Counted from the stretch's first letter, positions 1 to 5,809 are shown. The stretch is 5,809 nucleotides of DNA from Bacillota bacterium (GCA_023389275.1 JAEWEN010000116.1:1-5809); one strand, 5' to 3'. Made by a program: numbers and translations. The notes: generated by a model not told the origin, from the sequence alone.

Positions 1-2
1 TG

Positions 3-1139
3 CATAAAAAATCTAATCAATCTGTTAGAGTTGATTTAGAAAGATTAGACAAGCTTATGAATTTAGTTGGTGAGCTTGTTATGCATAGAACAAGACTTGA
101 ACAAATAAGTGCAAATCACAAATTAACAGACCTTCATGAAACTTTAGAACAAGTAGGTAGAATTAGCTCTGATCTTCAAGACTTAGTTATGAAGGTAAGA
201 ATGGTACCTGTTGAAAGAGTGTTTAATAGATTTCCAAGACTTGTTCGTGATCTTGGAAATGAGCTTAATAAAAATATTAACTTAATTATTGAAGGGGAAA
301 CAACAGAGCTTGATAGAACTGTAATAGATGAAATTGGAGAACCTTTAGTACATTTAATAAGAAACTCAGCTGATCATGGAATTGAGCCTGCAGAGGATAG
401 GAAAAAAGCAGGAAAAACTCCTGATGGTACTATAAAATTAATAGCTTATCAAGAAGGTAACAAAGCTATTATTAGAGTTGAAGATGACGGTAAAGGTATA
501 CCAGTTGAAAAAATTAAGAAAAAAGCAGAAAGTTTGGGTATAGATACTGAAGGTATGTCCGACAACGATATTAGAGCATTAATATTTATGCAAGGATTTA
601 GTACAAGTGAAAAGGTTACAGATGTTTCTGGAAGAGGCGTTGGAATGGATGTTGTTAGAACAAAAATTTCATCTATAGGAGGAACAATAGAGGTTGTAAG
701 TGAAGAGGGAGCTGGAACTTCTATTATAATAAGACTTCCATTAACATTATCAATAATACAAGCTTTGCTTGTAAAGGTTCATGAAGAAACTTTTGCTATA
801 TCTCTTGGTTTTATTGATAGAGTCATAAATATTAATGTTGATGAAATAAAAAGAACCAATAATAAAGAAATTGTTATATATAGAGATAATGTTATACCTG
901 TTATACGAGTAGCAGAAAAGCTAAACCTTGAGGAAGACGATAAGGAAGAAAAGTTCCTTATTATAGTAAATGTAGGTGAAAAAACTGTAGGGCTTTTAGT
1001 AGATAATCTATTTGGACAGCAAGAGATAGTTATAAAATCAATGGGAAAAACTCTTCAAAGTTTAAAAGAATATGTTGGAGCAACGGTTTTAGGAGATGGT
1101 TTAGTTACGTTGATTTTAGATGTTGCTGCTCTTGTATAG
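3..1139 (+). CDS. cheA: Chemotaxis histidine kinase CheA, 3' portion (5' end outside window)
   Basis: CheA autophosphorylates on a histidine and passes the phosphate to CheY; it acts in the receptor-CheW-CheA array at the membrane. The reading frame is open from the first bases, and 18 codons before the first ATG (57) already match the family (RVDLERLDKLMNLVGELV, start of the P3 dimerisation helices). The gene therefore enters from the left and 57 is not the start. The P4 ATPase domain follows, with its N box around 351-386 (HLIRNSADHGIE), G1 box at 483-503 (DDGKGIP), F box near 585-605 (FMQGFST) and G2 box at 630-656 (GRGVGMDVV). From about 750 the C-terminal P5 domain, which is CheW-like and binds CheW and receptors, runs to the TAG stop. 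The P1 domain with the phosphorylated histidine and the P2 CheY-docking domain are not in the window. The ATPase motifs look intact. cheC begins 11 nt downstream. Confidence 0.97.
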   Translation, partial: HKKSNQSVRVDLERLDKLMNLVGELVMHRTRLEQISANHKLTDLHETLEQVGRISSDLQDLVMKVRMVPVERVFNRFPRLVRDLGNELNKNINLIIEGETTELDRTVIDEIGEPLVHLIRNSADHGIEPAEDRKKAGKTPDGTIKLIAYQEGNKAIIRVEDDGKGIPVEKIKKKAESLGIDTEGMSDNDIRALIFMQGFSTSEKVTDVSGRGVGMDVVRTKISSIGGTIEVVSEEGAGTSIIIRLPLTLSIIQALLVKVHEETFAISLGFIDRVININVDEIKRTNNKEIVIYRDNVIPVIRVAEKLNLEEDDKEEKFLIIVNVGEKTVGLLVDNLFGQQEIVIKSMGKTLQSLKEYVGATVLGDGLVTLILDVAALV

Positions 1140-1150
1140 AGGTGATATAA

Positions 1151-1750
1151 ATGTATGAAAATTTAAATGAAATGCAAATTGATGCTTTAAAAGAGATTGG
1201 AAATATTGGTGCAGGCAATGCGGCAACATCTTTATCTCAGATTTTAAATAGGAAAATTGATATGATGGTTCCTAAAGTTGACATTTTACCTTTAGATGAA
1301 GCAGTTAGTAGAATAGGTGGAGAAGAAGATGTAGTAGTGTCTGTACTACTAAGGGTTTTTGGAGATGCACCTGGAAACATATTATTTTTAATGGATAAAG
1401 CTAAATCAGAAGAAATGTCAACTGCTATGCTTGAAGGATATGGTGATGTTCCTGAAGAAATGCGAACATCTGTATTTCAAGAAATTGGAAATATACTTGG
1501 GAATTCATATATAGGTGCTATAGCGCAATTAACAGGACTAAGTCTTGTTTCATCTGTTCCATCGGTAGCTACAGATATGCTTTTAGCTGTTCTTACTACA
1601 ACATTTTTAGATGCAGAACAATATAGTGATTATGTTTTGTCTATAGACACAAATTTTATTGACGAAGATAACAAAGAATCTGGAGGAAGTATGTTTTATA
1701 TACCAAAACCAGGATCTTTAGATAAAATTCTTACAAAACTTGGATTGTAA
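1151..1750 (+). CDS. cheC: CheY-P phosphatase CheC
   Basis: CheC dephosphorylates CheY-P and, in Bacillus-type chemotaxis, takes part in adaptation through its partner CheD. The protein has 199 residues, close to the usual family length. Both copies of the family active-site pattern (D/S)xxxExxN-x22-P are complete: D11, E15, N18 and P41 in the first half, and S107, E111, N114 and P137 in the second. The internal two-fold repeat is clear from EIGNIGAGN and EIGNILGNS. The ATG at 1151 follows AGGTGA (1140-1145), which lies directly after the cheA stop, so the two genes are probably co-transcribed. No cheD lies in the window; it could be upstream, which cannot be judged here. CheX is the main alternative family, but the two tandem active sites and the location favour CheC. 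Confidence 0.95.
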   Translation: MYENLNEMQIDALKEIGNIGAGNAATSLSQILNRKIDMMVPKVDILPLDEAVSRIGGEEDVVVSVLLRVFGDAPGNILFLMDKAKSEEMSTAMLEGYGDVPEEMRTSVFQEIGNILGNSYIGAIAQLTGLSLVSSVPSVATDMLLAVLTTTFLDAEQYSDYVLSIDTNFIDEDNKESGGSMFYIPKPGSLDKILTKLGL

Positions 1751-1802
1751 TAGATTTAAGAAAGATTAAGCTAATAGTGTATTTTAAGGAGGGTATAAGA
1801 AG

Positions 1803-2162
1803 ATGCCAAGGGTATTAATTGTTGATGATGCAGCGTTTATGAGAATGATGCTAAAAGATATTTTAACGAAAAATGGATATGAAGTTATAGGGGAAGCTCC
1901 AAATGGAGCAAAAGCTGTAGAAATGTATAAAGCTGAAAAACCAGATGTTGTAACTATGGATATTACTATGCCAGAAATGGATGGAATAGAGGCTCTAAAA
2001 GCTATAAAAGCAGAGGATCCAGGAGCTACAATAATAATGTGTTCTGCAATGGGACAACAAGCAATGGTTATGGAAGCTATAAAATCAGGTGCAAAAGATT
2101 TTATTGTTAAACCATTCCAGTCAGAAAGGGTAATTGAATCCTTCAAAAAAGTTCTTGGATAG
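1803..2162 (+). CDS. cheY: Chemotaxis response regulator CheY
   Basis: CheY is a single-domain receiver protein of 119 residues. Once phosphorylated by CheA it diffuses to the motor and binds the switch proteins. All receiver landmarks are present: the acidic pair D8-D9 that binds Mg2+, the phospho-acceptor D53 in TMDITMPEMDG, the switch residue S81 in CSAMG, an aromatic switch residue F100 three residues before the conserved lysine, and K103 in the KPF motif. There is no output domain. The ATG at 1803 is preceded by a near-perfect ribosome site, AAGGAGGG (1786-1793), with a 9-nt spacer. The 52-nt gap after cheC is the longest inside this operon, and I found no convincing promoter or hairpin in it. 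The stop codon overlaps the ribosome site of cheW. Its position between cheC and cheW/fliM supports a true chemotaxis CheY rather than another receiver protein. Confidence 0.97.
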   Translation: MPRVLIVDDAAFMRMMLKDILTKNGYEVIGEAPNGAKAVEMYKAEKPDVVTMDITMPEMDGIEALKAIKAEDPGATIIMCSAMGQQAMVMEAIKSGAKDFIVKPFQSERVIESFKKVLG

Positions 2163-2173
2163 GAGTGAGGATT
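2161..2173 (+). promoter_or_regulatory. Ribosome binding site that decides the cheW start
   Basis: AGGAG at 2161-2165 overlaps the cheY stop codon and sits 8 nt before a TTG codon at 2174. The upstream in-frame GTG at 2165 overlaps this AGGAG and has no properly spaced ribosome site of its own. TTG 2174 is therefore the better start. Confidence 0.65.
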
Positions 2174-2566
2174 TTGCAAGTAGTAGTATTTACATTAGGA
2201 AATGAGAAATTTGCATTAGAAACCAGAATCGTACATGGTATAGAAAAAATGATGACTATAACTAAGGTTCCTACGGCTCCATACTATATAAAGGGACTTG
2301 CAAATTTAAGAGGAAGTATAATTTCTGTTATAAATCTAAAATCTTATCTAAACATGGATAAGATAAAAGAAGAGGACAATATTATAATTATTGAACTAGG
2401 AGAAGAAAAAGTTGGAATTATGGTTGATAATGTACACGAGGTAGTAGACATATCACATGATATGATAGAAAAAGCAGATGATTCTAAACCATATATAAAA
2501 GGTGTAATAAACTTTAAGGAAAACGTAGTAACACTTCTAGAGGGGGAGTTGCTTTTAGAGCAGTAG
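2174..2566 (+). CDS. cheW: Chemotaxis coupling protein CheW (probable TTG start)
   Basis: CheW is the small scaffold that links chemoreceptors to the P5 domain of CheA in the membrane-associated array. The protein is 130 residues from TTG 2174 and consists of a single CheW-like domain. The first strand is QVVVFTLGNEKFALE. The conserved core follows, with VPTAPYYIKGLANLRG (residues 32-47, including the conserved NLRG), then the IMVDNVHEV segment (82-90) and YIKGV (97-101). The start is chosen from the spacing of AGGAG (2161-2165). Using GTG 2165 instead would add three residues (M-R-I before a leucine) and leave no spacer. The gene lies 11 nt after cheY and 17 nt before fliM. Short, stand-alone CheW domains can also be CheV fragments, but no receiver domain follows here. 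Function is secure; the exact start is not. Confidence 0.93.
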   Translation: MQVVVFTLGNEKFALETRIVHGIEKMMTITKVPTAPYYIKGLANLRGSIISVINLKSYLNMDKIKEEDNIIIIELGEEKVGIMVDNVHEVVDISHDMIEKADDSKPYIKGVINFKENVVTLLEGELLLEQ

Positions 2567-2569
2567 ATT

Positions 2570-2583
2570 AAGGAGGGAAAAAA
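2570..2583 (+). promoter_or_regulatory. Strong ribosome binding site before GTG-started fliM
   Basis: AAGGAGGG (2570-2577) stands 6 nt before GTG 2584. No in-frame ATG lies near the conserved N terminus, so this site fixes GTG as the start. Confidence 0.75.
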
Positions 2584-3573
2584 GTGAGTGAAGTTTTATC
2601 ACAAAGTGAAATAGATGCCCTCCTGGCAGCTTTATCCACAGGAGAAATTGGTATAGAAGAGGATACTCAAGAAGAAAAACAAAAAGTAAAAAAATATGAC
2701 TTTAAAAGACCTAATAAATTTTCAAAGGATCACACTAAGGCTCTAGAAAGAGTACATGATAATTTTGCTAGAATAGCATCAAATTATTTAGCAGCTCATT
2801 TAAGAACTTCAGTTCAGATTCATGTTATTAGTTCAGAACAAATTACTTTTGAAGAATTTATACATTCCATACCTAATCCTACTATATTAATGACATATTA
2901 CTTGGATCCTTTTACAGGTCCATTTTTATTTGAAACAGGACCACAGTTTGTTTTTCAAGTTATTGATGTTTTATTTGGAGGAGAAGGAAAAAATATAACT
3001 AAAACAAGAGAGTTTACTGATATAGAGAAAAATGTAATAAGAAGAATAAATGATAAACTTCTTGAAAATTTAAAAATAGCTTGGGAAGATATAATGGAAG
3101 TAGATTTTAGGTTAGATGGGTTAGAAACTAACCCAGTTCTTAACCAAGTAATGGCTCCTAATGAGCCTGTTTCTATTATTACTATGTCAGTAGAATTATC
3201 TAAAAATAAAAGTTTTATTAATATGTGTATTCCATATATCTCTATCGAAAAATTCGTTGAAAAACTTACTTTTCAATATAAAGCAGCTTCTTCTTCGAAT
3301 AAAAACGAAGAATCTAAAAAAAGTATAGAGAAGAAAATTCAAGGAGTTTTATTAGACTCACATGTTGAGCTAGGTAAAGCGGTTTTAAATATAAATGATT
3401 TCCTACATTTAAAAGTAGGAGATTGTATTAGCTTAAATAGAAAAACTGGGGAACCTTTAGACATGTATATAGAAAAAAGAAAACATTATAAAGTATATCC
3501 TGGTAACATAGGAAGAAAAACAGGTGTACAGATAGTAGAAATTTTAGATAAGGATGTGGAAGATAATGAATGA
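2584..3573 (+). CDS. fliM: Flagellar motor switch protein FliM (GTG start)
   Basis: FliM is the C-ring protein that binds CheY-P at its N terminus, contacts FliG through its middle domain and FliY/FliN through its C-terminal domain, and so sets rotation direction. The protein has 329 residues, normal for the family. The N-terminal CheY-P docking motif is LSQSEIDALL (residues 5-14). A conserved YDFKRP segment (38-43) opens the middle domain, whose GGxG element is GGEG at 132-135. The SPOA-type C-terminal domain covers about 250-322, after a short Ser/Asn/Glu/Lys-rich linker near 235-248. The middle domain belongs to the CheC fold family, but the glutamate of the phosphatase motif is not retained (for example NVIRRIN near residues 150-156), so no phosphatase role is expected. 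The start is GTG 2584, with AAGGAGGG (2570-2577) 6 nt before it. The 3' end overlaps fliY. Confidence 0.96.
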   Translation: MSEVLSQSEIDALLAALSTGEIGIEEDTQEEKQKVKKYDFKRPNKFSKDHTKALERVHDNFARIASNYLAAHLRTSVQIHVISSEQITFEEFIHSIPNPTILMTYYLDPFTGPFLFETGPQFVFQVIDVLFGGEGKNITKTREFTDIEKNVIRRINDKLLENLKIAWEDIMEVDFRLDGLETNPVLNQVMAPNEPVSIITMSVELSKNKSFINMCIPYISIEKFVEKLTFQYKAASSSNKNEESKKSIEKKIQGVLLDSHVELGKAVLNINDFLHLKVGDCISLNRKTGEPLDMYIEKRKHYKVYPGNIGRKTGVQIVEILDKDVEDNE

Positions 3574-4705
3574 TGGACTACTTTCACAAGAGGAAATAGA
3601 TGCTCTACTAGGAGGAGGTAATTCTTCAAGTAATGAAGCAGATCAAGGTGAGAATAATTCTATTAATATTATAACAGAAAGTGATAAAGACTTACTTGGG
3701 GAAATAGGGAATATATCAATGGGATCAGCATCCACAGCCCTATCCACTATACTTAATAAAAAAGTTAATATAACAACTCCAAAGGTATCAGTAATTACTA
3801 TTAAGCAAATAAAAGAAAACTTAAATGTGCCTATGGTTGCACTTGAGGTTCTTTACACAGAAGGCTTAACAGGAGCAAACCTTTTAGTTATGAAAATAGC
3901 AGATGCAGCTGTTGTATCAAGCTTAATGATGGGTGGAGATGGCACAGTTGACCCTGATATAGATCAATTAGGGGAATTAGAGTTAAGTGCTGTTTCAGAA
4001 GCAATGAATCAAATGATAGGTTCATCTGCAACATCACTTTCAACAATGCTTAATTTTCCTGTAAATATATCACCACCTGTTTCTAGAGTGTGGAGAGATA
4101 GAGAAGATAAACTTGCAGATCATCTTGATGAAGATGAACAGCTAATAAAAATTGCTTTTAGTTTAACAATAGAGGATCATGTTGATAGTGAAATAATGCT
4201 TATATTAAAGCAAGAAACAGCAGAAGCAATAGTTGATAGAATGACAGGAGGAAGTGAGAAAGAAGAGGAAAGTACTCCTAAGGTTGAGGAAAAAAATAAT
4301 GAAACTAAACCTTCTAAGCCTCAGGATACAAGTAATTCTTCGACGCATCAAAGCCAAATTCCAATGTCTCCTTCTATTAATACAGGGGAAAAAGTACAAA
4401 AAGCAGAATTTTCACAGTTAACTCCAATTGATTCAGGAGAAACTAAAAACATAGATTTAATACTAGATGTACCACTTGAGATTTCAGTTGTTTTAGGTAG
4501 AACTAAAAAAACTATTCAAGAAATACTTGACCTTGGTACAGGAGCATTAATAGAACTTGATAAATTAACTGAAGAGCCAGTTGAAATATTAGTTAATGGT
4601 AAAAAGGTAGCTCTTGGAGAAGTAGTTGTAATAGATGAAAATTTTGGAGTTAGAATAACCGACATAGTAAATAGTGTTGATAGAGTTAAAAGTCTACAAG
4701 AATAA
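3566..4705 (+). CDS. fliY: Flagellar motor switch phosphatase FliY
   Basis: FliY replaces the short FliN of enteric bacteria: it is a C-ring component and also hydrolyses CheY-P at the motor. From ATG 3566 it has 379 residues. The N terminus carries the CheY-P docking motif LSQEEIDALL (6-15). A CheC-like domain (about 36-227) holds two complete (D/S)xxxExxN-x22-P sites: D42, E46, N49 and P72, then S141, E145, N148 and P171. A Glu/Lys/Ser/Thr/Gln-rich linker (about 228-290) leads to a FliN-type SPOA domain (about 295-372). The frame is open from ATG 3554, which would add MWKI. I prefer 3566 because its N terminus (MNDGLLSQEEIDALL) resembles that expected for the family and because AAGG at 3550-3553 directly abuts ATG 3554. 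Either start overlaps fliM, which suggests translational coupling. The stop codon lies in the loop of a stem-loop. Confidence 0.95.
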   Translation: MNDGLLSQEEIDALLGGGNSSSNEADQGENNSINIITESDKDLLGEIGNISMGSASTALSTILNKKVNITTPKVSVITIKQIKENLNVPMVALEVLYTEGLTGANLLVMKIADAAVVSSLMMGGDGTVDPDIDQLGELELSAVSEAMNQMIGSSATSLSTMLNFPVNISPPVSRVWRDREDKLADHLDEDEQLIKIAFSLTIEDHVDSEIMLILKQETAEAIVDRMTGGSEKEEESTPKVEEKNNETKPSKPQDTSNSSTHQSQIPMSPSINTGEKVQKAEFSQLTPIDSGETKNIDLILDVPLEISVVLGRTKKTIQEILDLGTGALIELDKLTEEPVEILVNGKKVALGEVVVIDENFGVRITDIVNSVDRVKSLQE

Positions 4706-4727
4706 GCTTGTAGACTTTTAAATTTTT
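4686..4727 (+). terminator. Stem-loop terminator at the end of fliY
   Basis: A perfect 15-bp inverted repeat pairs 4686-4700 (ends GTCTACAAG) with 4707-4721 (starts CTTGTAGAC) around the 6-nt loop AATAAG. The fliY TAA stop (4703-4705) is in the loop. The downstream T-tract is interrupted: TTTT is part of the stem, followed by AAA and TTTTT (4723-4727). This suggests a rho-independent terminator of moderate strength closing the chemotaxis/switch operon, with possible read-through into flgM. Alternatively it could protect the 3' end of the mRNA. Confidence 0.75.
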
Positions 4728-4764
4728 AAATGATATATTTAGGAATAAAATAACACCTTTAGGG

Positions 4765-4791
4765 TAAATTTATACATTAATTATTCGATAT
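4765..4791 (+). promoter_or_regulatory. Probable sigma-28 (SigD/FliA) promoter of the flgM operon
   Basis: The -35 element TAAA (4765-4768) is followed by exactly 15 nt and the -10 element TTCGATAT (4784-4791). The Gram-positive sigma-D consensus is TAAA, 14-16 nt, GCCGATAT, so 6 of 8 positions of the -10 and all of the -35 match. Transcription would begin near 4797-4800, leaving a leader of roughly 25-30 nt before flgM. The position, between a terminator and late flagellar genes, is where such a promoter is expected. Start-site mapping would confirm it. Confidence 0.8.
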
Positions 4792-4811
4792 AAGTATTAG
4801 GTAAAAGGAAG

Positions 4812-4825
4812 AAGGAGTGTTTAAA
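4812..4825 (+). promoter_or_regulatory. Ribosome binding site that decides the flgM start
   Basis: AAGGAG (4812-4817) lies 8 nt before ATG 4826. The in-frame GTG at 4817 overlaps this site and so cannot use it, which makes ATG 4826 the start. Confidence 0.75.
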
Positions 4826-5092
4826 ATGAAAATTGAGGGAAATAGAAATATAGTGCTTAACCTCTATAAGCAAAATACTCTTAAATTAAGTAGTAATAAC
4901 GAAATTAAAAACTCAGATAAAATTGAACTTTCAAAATTAGGAAAAGAAATATCTAAGTATATAGAAGATTCAAGTAGTTTTAATACTAATAAAGTAGAAG
5001 AAATAAAAGAAAAAATAAAAAATGGTACTTATAAGGTAAATGAAGAGGAATTAGCAAAGTCAATATTAGATGAAATAAAAAGAGGTGTTTAA
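4826..5092 (+). CDS. flgM: Anti-sigma-28 factor FlgM
   Basis: FlgM binds and holds the flagellar sigma factor (sigma-28, SigD) in the cytoplasm until the hook-basal body is finished, and so delays filament gene expression. The protein has 88 residues, typical of Gram-positive FlgM. The N terminus MKIEGN and the segment DKIELSKLGKEI (31-42) match the family. The C-terminal half, which carries the sigma-binding helices, contains KVEEIKEKIKNGTYKV (56-71) and LAKSILDEI (76-84). The protein is highly charged and lysine/glutamate-rich with no membrane segment. It is the first gene of a new transcription unit behind a probable sigma-28 promoter, which would make it part of a negative feedback loop. 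flgN starts on the base after its stop codon. Confidence 0.93.
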   Translation: MKIEGNRNIVLNLYKQNTLKLSSNNEIKNSDKIELSKLGKEISKYIEDSSSFNTNKVEEIKEKIKNGTYKVNEEELAKSILDEIKRGV

Positions 5093-5533
5093 ATGGAGTT
5101 AACACTTAACAACATATATGAGTATACTATAAGTTCTTTTGAAGAATTAAATGAATTGTTAAATGAAGAAAGAGAAACTCTTTTAAATAACATTGGTGAA
5201 GACCTTTTAAAAATAGTTGAGAGAAAACAAGTTTTATTAAAAAAAATAACTTTACTAGAGAAAAAAAGAGTTGAACTTTCAGGTAATATTGATTCAAAGG
5301 AAGCTATTGAAAAAGGATATTTAACAAATGAGGATCTTAATAAATTAAAAAGCTTAGTAAAAGAAATTGAATATAAAAATGAAACAAATAGACTTTTAAC
5401 AAAGCAGTCATTAAACTATATTAAAGTTATGAAAGTATCTTTTGCACCTAAAAATAATATAGTAACAACTTATGGAAATGGAGGTCAGATTGGAGAAAAA
5501 ACATCTGATTCTATTTTTTCTACAACATTTTAG
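5093..5533 (+). CDS. flgN: Flagellar export chaperone FlgN
   Basis: FlgN is a cytoplasmic chaperone that keeps the hook-associated proteins FlgK and FlgL soluble and delivers them to the flagellar export apparatus. The protein has 146 residues, near the family norm. It is almost wholly helical and charged to about residue 115, with heptad-like leucines (for example ELNELLNEERETLLNNI near 18-34), and ends in a short Gly/Ser/Thr-rich tail (about 125-146, YGNGGQIG and FSTTF). FlgN sequences diverge strongly, so the call rests on size, helical pattern, tail and position between flgM and flgK. ATG 5093 directly abuts the flgM stop, with AGAGGTG (5081-5087) inside the end of flgM as its ribosome site; translation of the two is probably coupled. 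Confidence 0.87.
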   Translation: MELTLNNIYEYTISSFEELNELLNEERETLLNNIGEDLLKIVERKQVLLKKITLLEKKRVELSGNIDSKEAIEKGYLTNEDLNKLKSLVKEIEYKNETNRLLTKQSLNYIKVMKVSFAPKNNIVTTYGNGGQIGEKTSDSIFSTTF

Positions 5534-5544
5534 GGGGAATATAA

Positions 5545-5809
5545 ATGAGCGGTTTATTTTATACATTTAATATTGCAAAAAGAGGTATGGCAGCTCAGCA
5601 AACATCATTACATGTAACTTCTCACAATGTGTCTAACATAGGAACAGAAGGATACTCAAGACAAAGAGCTGTACATAAAACTACTCAGCCATATCCAATG
5701 CCTTCACTAAATAATGCAGTAGGTCCAGGACAACTTGGAAGTGGAGTTGAAGTATCAAATATAACAAGAGCAAGAGATGAGTTTATAGATACATCAATAA
5801 GACGTGAAA
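5545..5809 (+). CDS. flgK: Flagellar hook-filament junction protein FlgK (HAP1), N-terminal part
   Basis: FlgK is exported through the flagellar channel and forms the first junction zone between hook and filament. Only 88 codons plus one base are present; the gene runs off the right edge. The N terminus MSGLFYTFNIAKRGM followed by LHVTSHNVSNIGTEGYSRQR (residues 22-41) is the rod/hook/HAP family N-terminal signature, and GYSRQ with the later GPGQLGSGVEV stretch (60-70) is typical of FlgK rather than of rod or hook proteins. ATG 5545 has the purine-rich site AGGGGGA (5532-5538), which overlaps the flgN stop, at a 6-nt spacer. Its position directly after its likely chaperone gene flgN supports the call. 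There is no signal peptide, as expected for a type III export substrate. Confidence 0.94.
   Translation, partial: MSGLFYTFNIAKRGMAAQQTSLHVTSHNVSNIGTEGYSRQRAVHKTTQPYPMPSLNNAVGPGQLGSGVEVSNITRARDEFIDTSIRRE

Noticed and set aside
940..961. 8-bp inverted repeat in cheA (ATAAGGAA, 6-nt loop, TTCCTTAT)
   Set aside because: A+T-rich stem within conserved coding sequence and no T-tract; expected by chance in DNA of this composition.
1751..1802. Possible promoter in the 52-nt gap between cheC and cheY
   Set aside because: No pair of -35 and -10 elements with acceptable spacing was seen, for either the housekeeping or the sigma-28 type, and there is no terminator before it.
1784..2179. Open frame of 131 codons on the - strand opposite cheY
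   Set aside because: It mirrors cheY almost exactly, has no ribosome site or family resemblance, and cheY has every receiver motif intact.
3291..3312. 7-bp inverted repeat in the FliM linker (TTCTTCG, 8-nt loop, CGAAGAA)
   Set aside because: It arises from Ser and Glu codons in a low-complexity linker, with no sign of a regulatory context.
3608..3635. AGGAGGAGG followed 13 nt later by ATG inside fliY, as a possible internal gene start
   Set aside because: The purine run encodes Gly-Gly-Gly of FliY, the ATG (3633) is out of frame, and its frame closes after about 14 codons.
4205..4399. Open frame of 64 codons on the - strand within fliY
   Set aside because: It lies opposite the A-rich region encoding the FliY linker; its Phe/Leu/Arg-rich product is what the reverse of such sequence gives by chance.
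4363..4705. Internal ATG before the FliY SPOA domain that could give a short separate FliN-like product, as occurs in some related switch and secretion proteins
   Set aside because: No ribosome site precedes ATG 4363 and I see no other good in-frame start in the linker.

Overview
The window is strongly A+T-rich. Its proteins read as chemotaxis and flagellar proteins of a motile, low-GC Gram-positive bacterium, most likely Clostridium or a close relative. Evidence for this is the CheC phosphatase, the large three-domain FliY in place of a short FliN, the short FlgM with an adjacent FlgN, strong AAGGAGG-type ribosome sites, and TTG/GTG starts. I cannot name a species. All genes lie on the + strand, and coding density is very high.

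Positions 1-4705 form the end of a long chemotaxis/switch operon: cheA (3' part only), cheC, cheY, cheW, fliM and fliY. Gaps are between 52 nt and an overlap of a few bases. Together these encode most of the signal path from receptor to motor. CheW and CheA couple receptors to kinase activity, CheY carries the phosphoryl group, FliM and FliY are the motor switch that CheY-P binds, and CheC and FliY remove the phosphate. CheC and FliY each keep two complete phosphatase active-site motifs, so four are encoded here.

The operon appears to close with a stem-loop (4686-4721) that overlaps the end of fliY and holds its stop codon in the loop. A 120-nt non-coding gap (4706-4825) follows. It contains a good match to a sigma-28/SigD promoter (TAAA, 15 nt, TTCGATAT) and a strong ribosome site.

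Positions 4826-5809 begin the late flagellar operon: flgM (anti-sigma-28 factor), flgN (export chaperone) and flgK (hook-filament junction protein, cut by the window edge). This layout marks the boundary between earlier switch/chemotaxis genes and sigma-28-dependent late genes. With flgM itself behind a sigma-28 promoter, it suggests negative feedback.

This is an ordinary, well-understood type of locus and I see no undescribed system in it. The points worth a second look are the promoter/terminator boundary, several start-site choices, and a few intragenic inverted repeats. There is no gene-free stretch over 300 bases, and I saw no mobile element, tRNA, rRNA or CRISPR.
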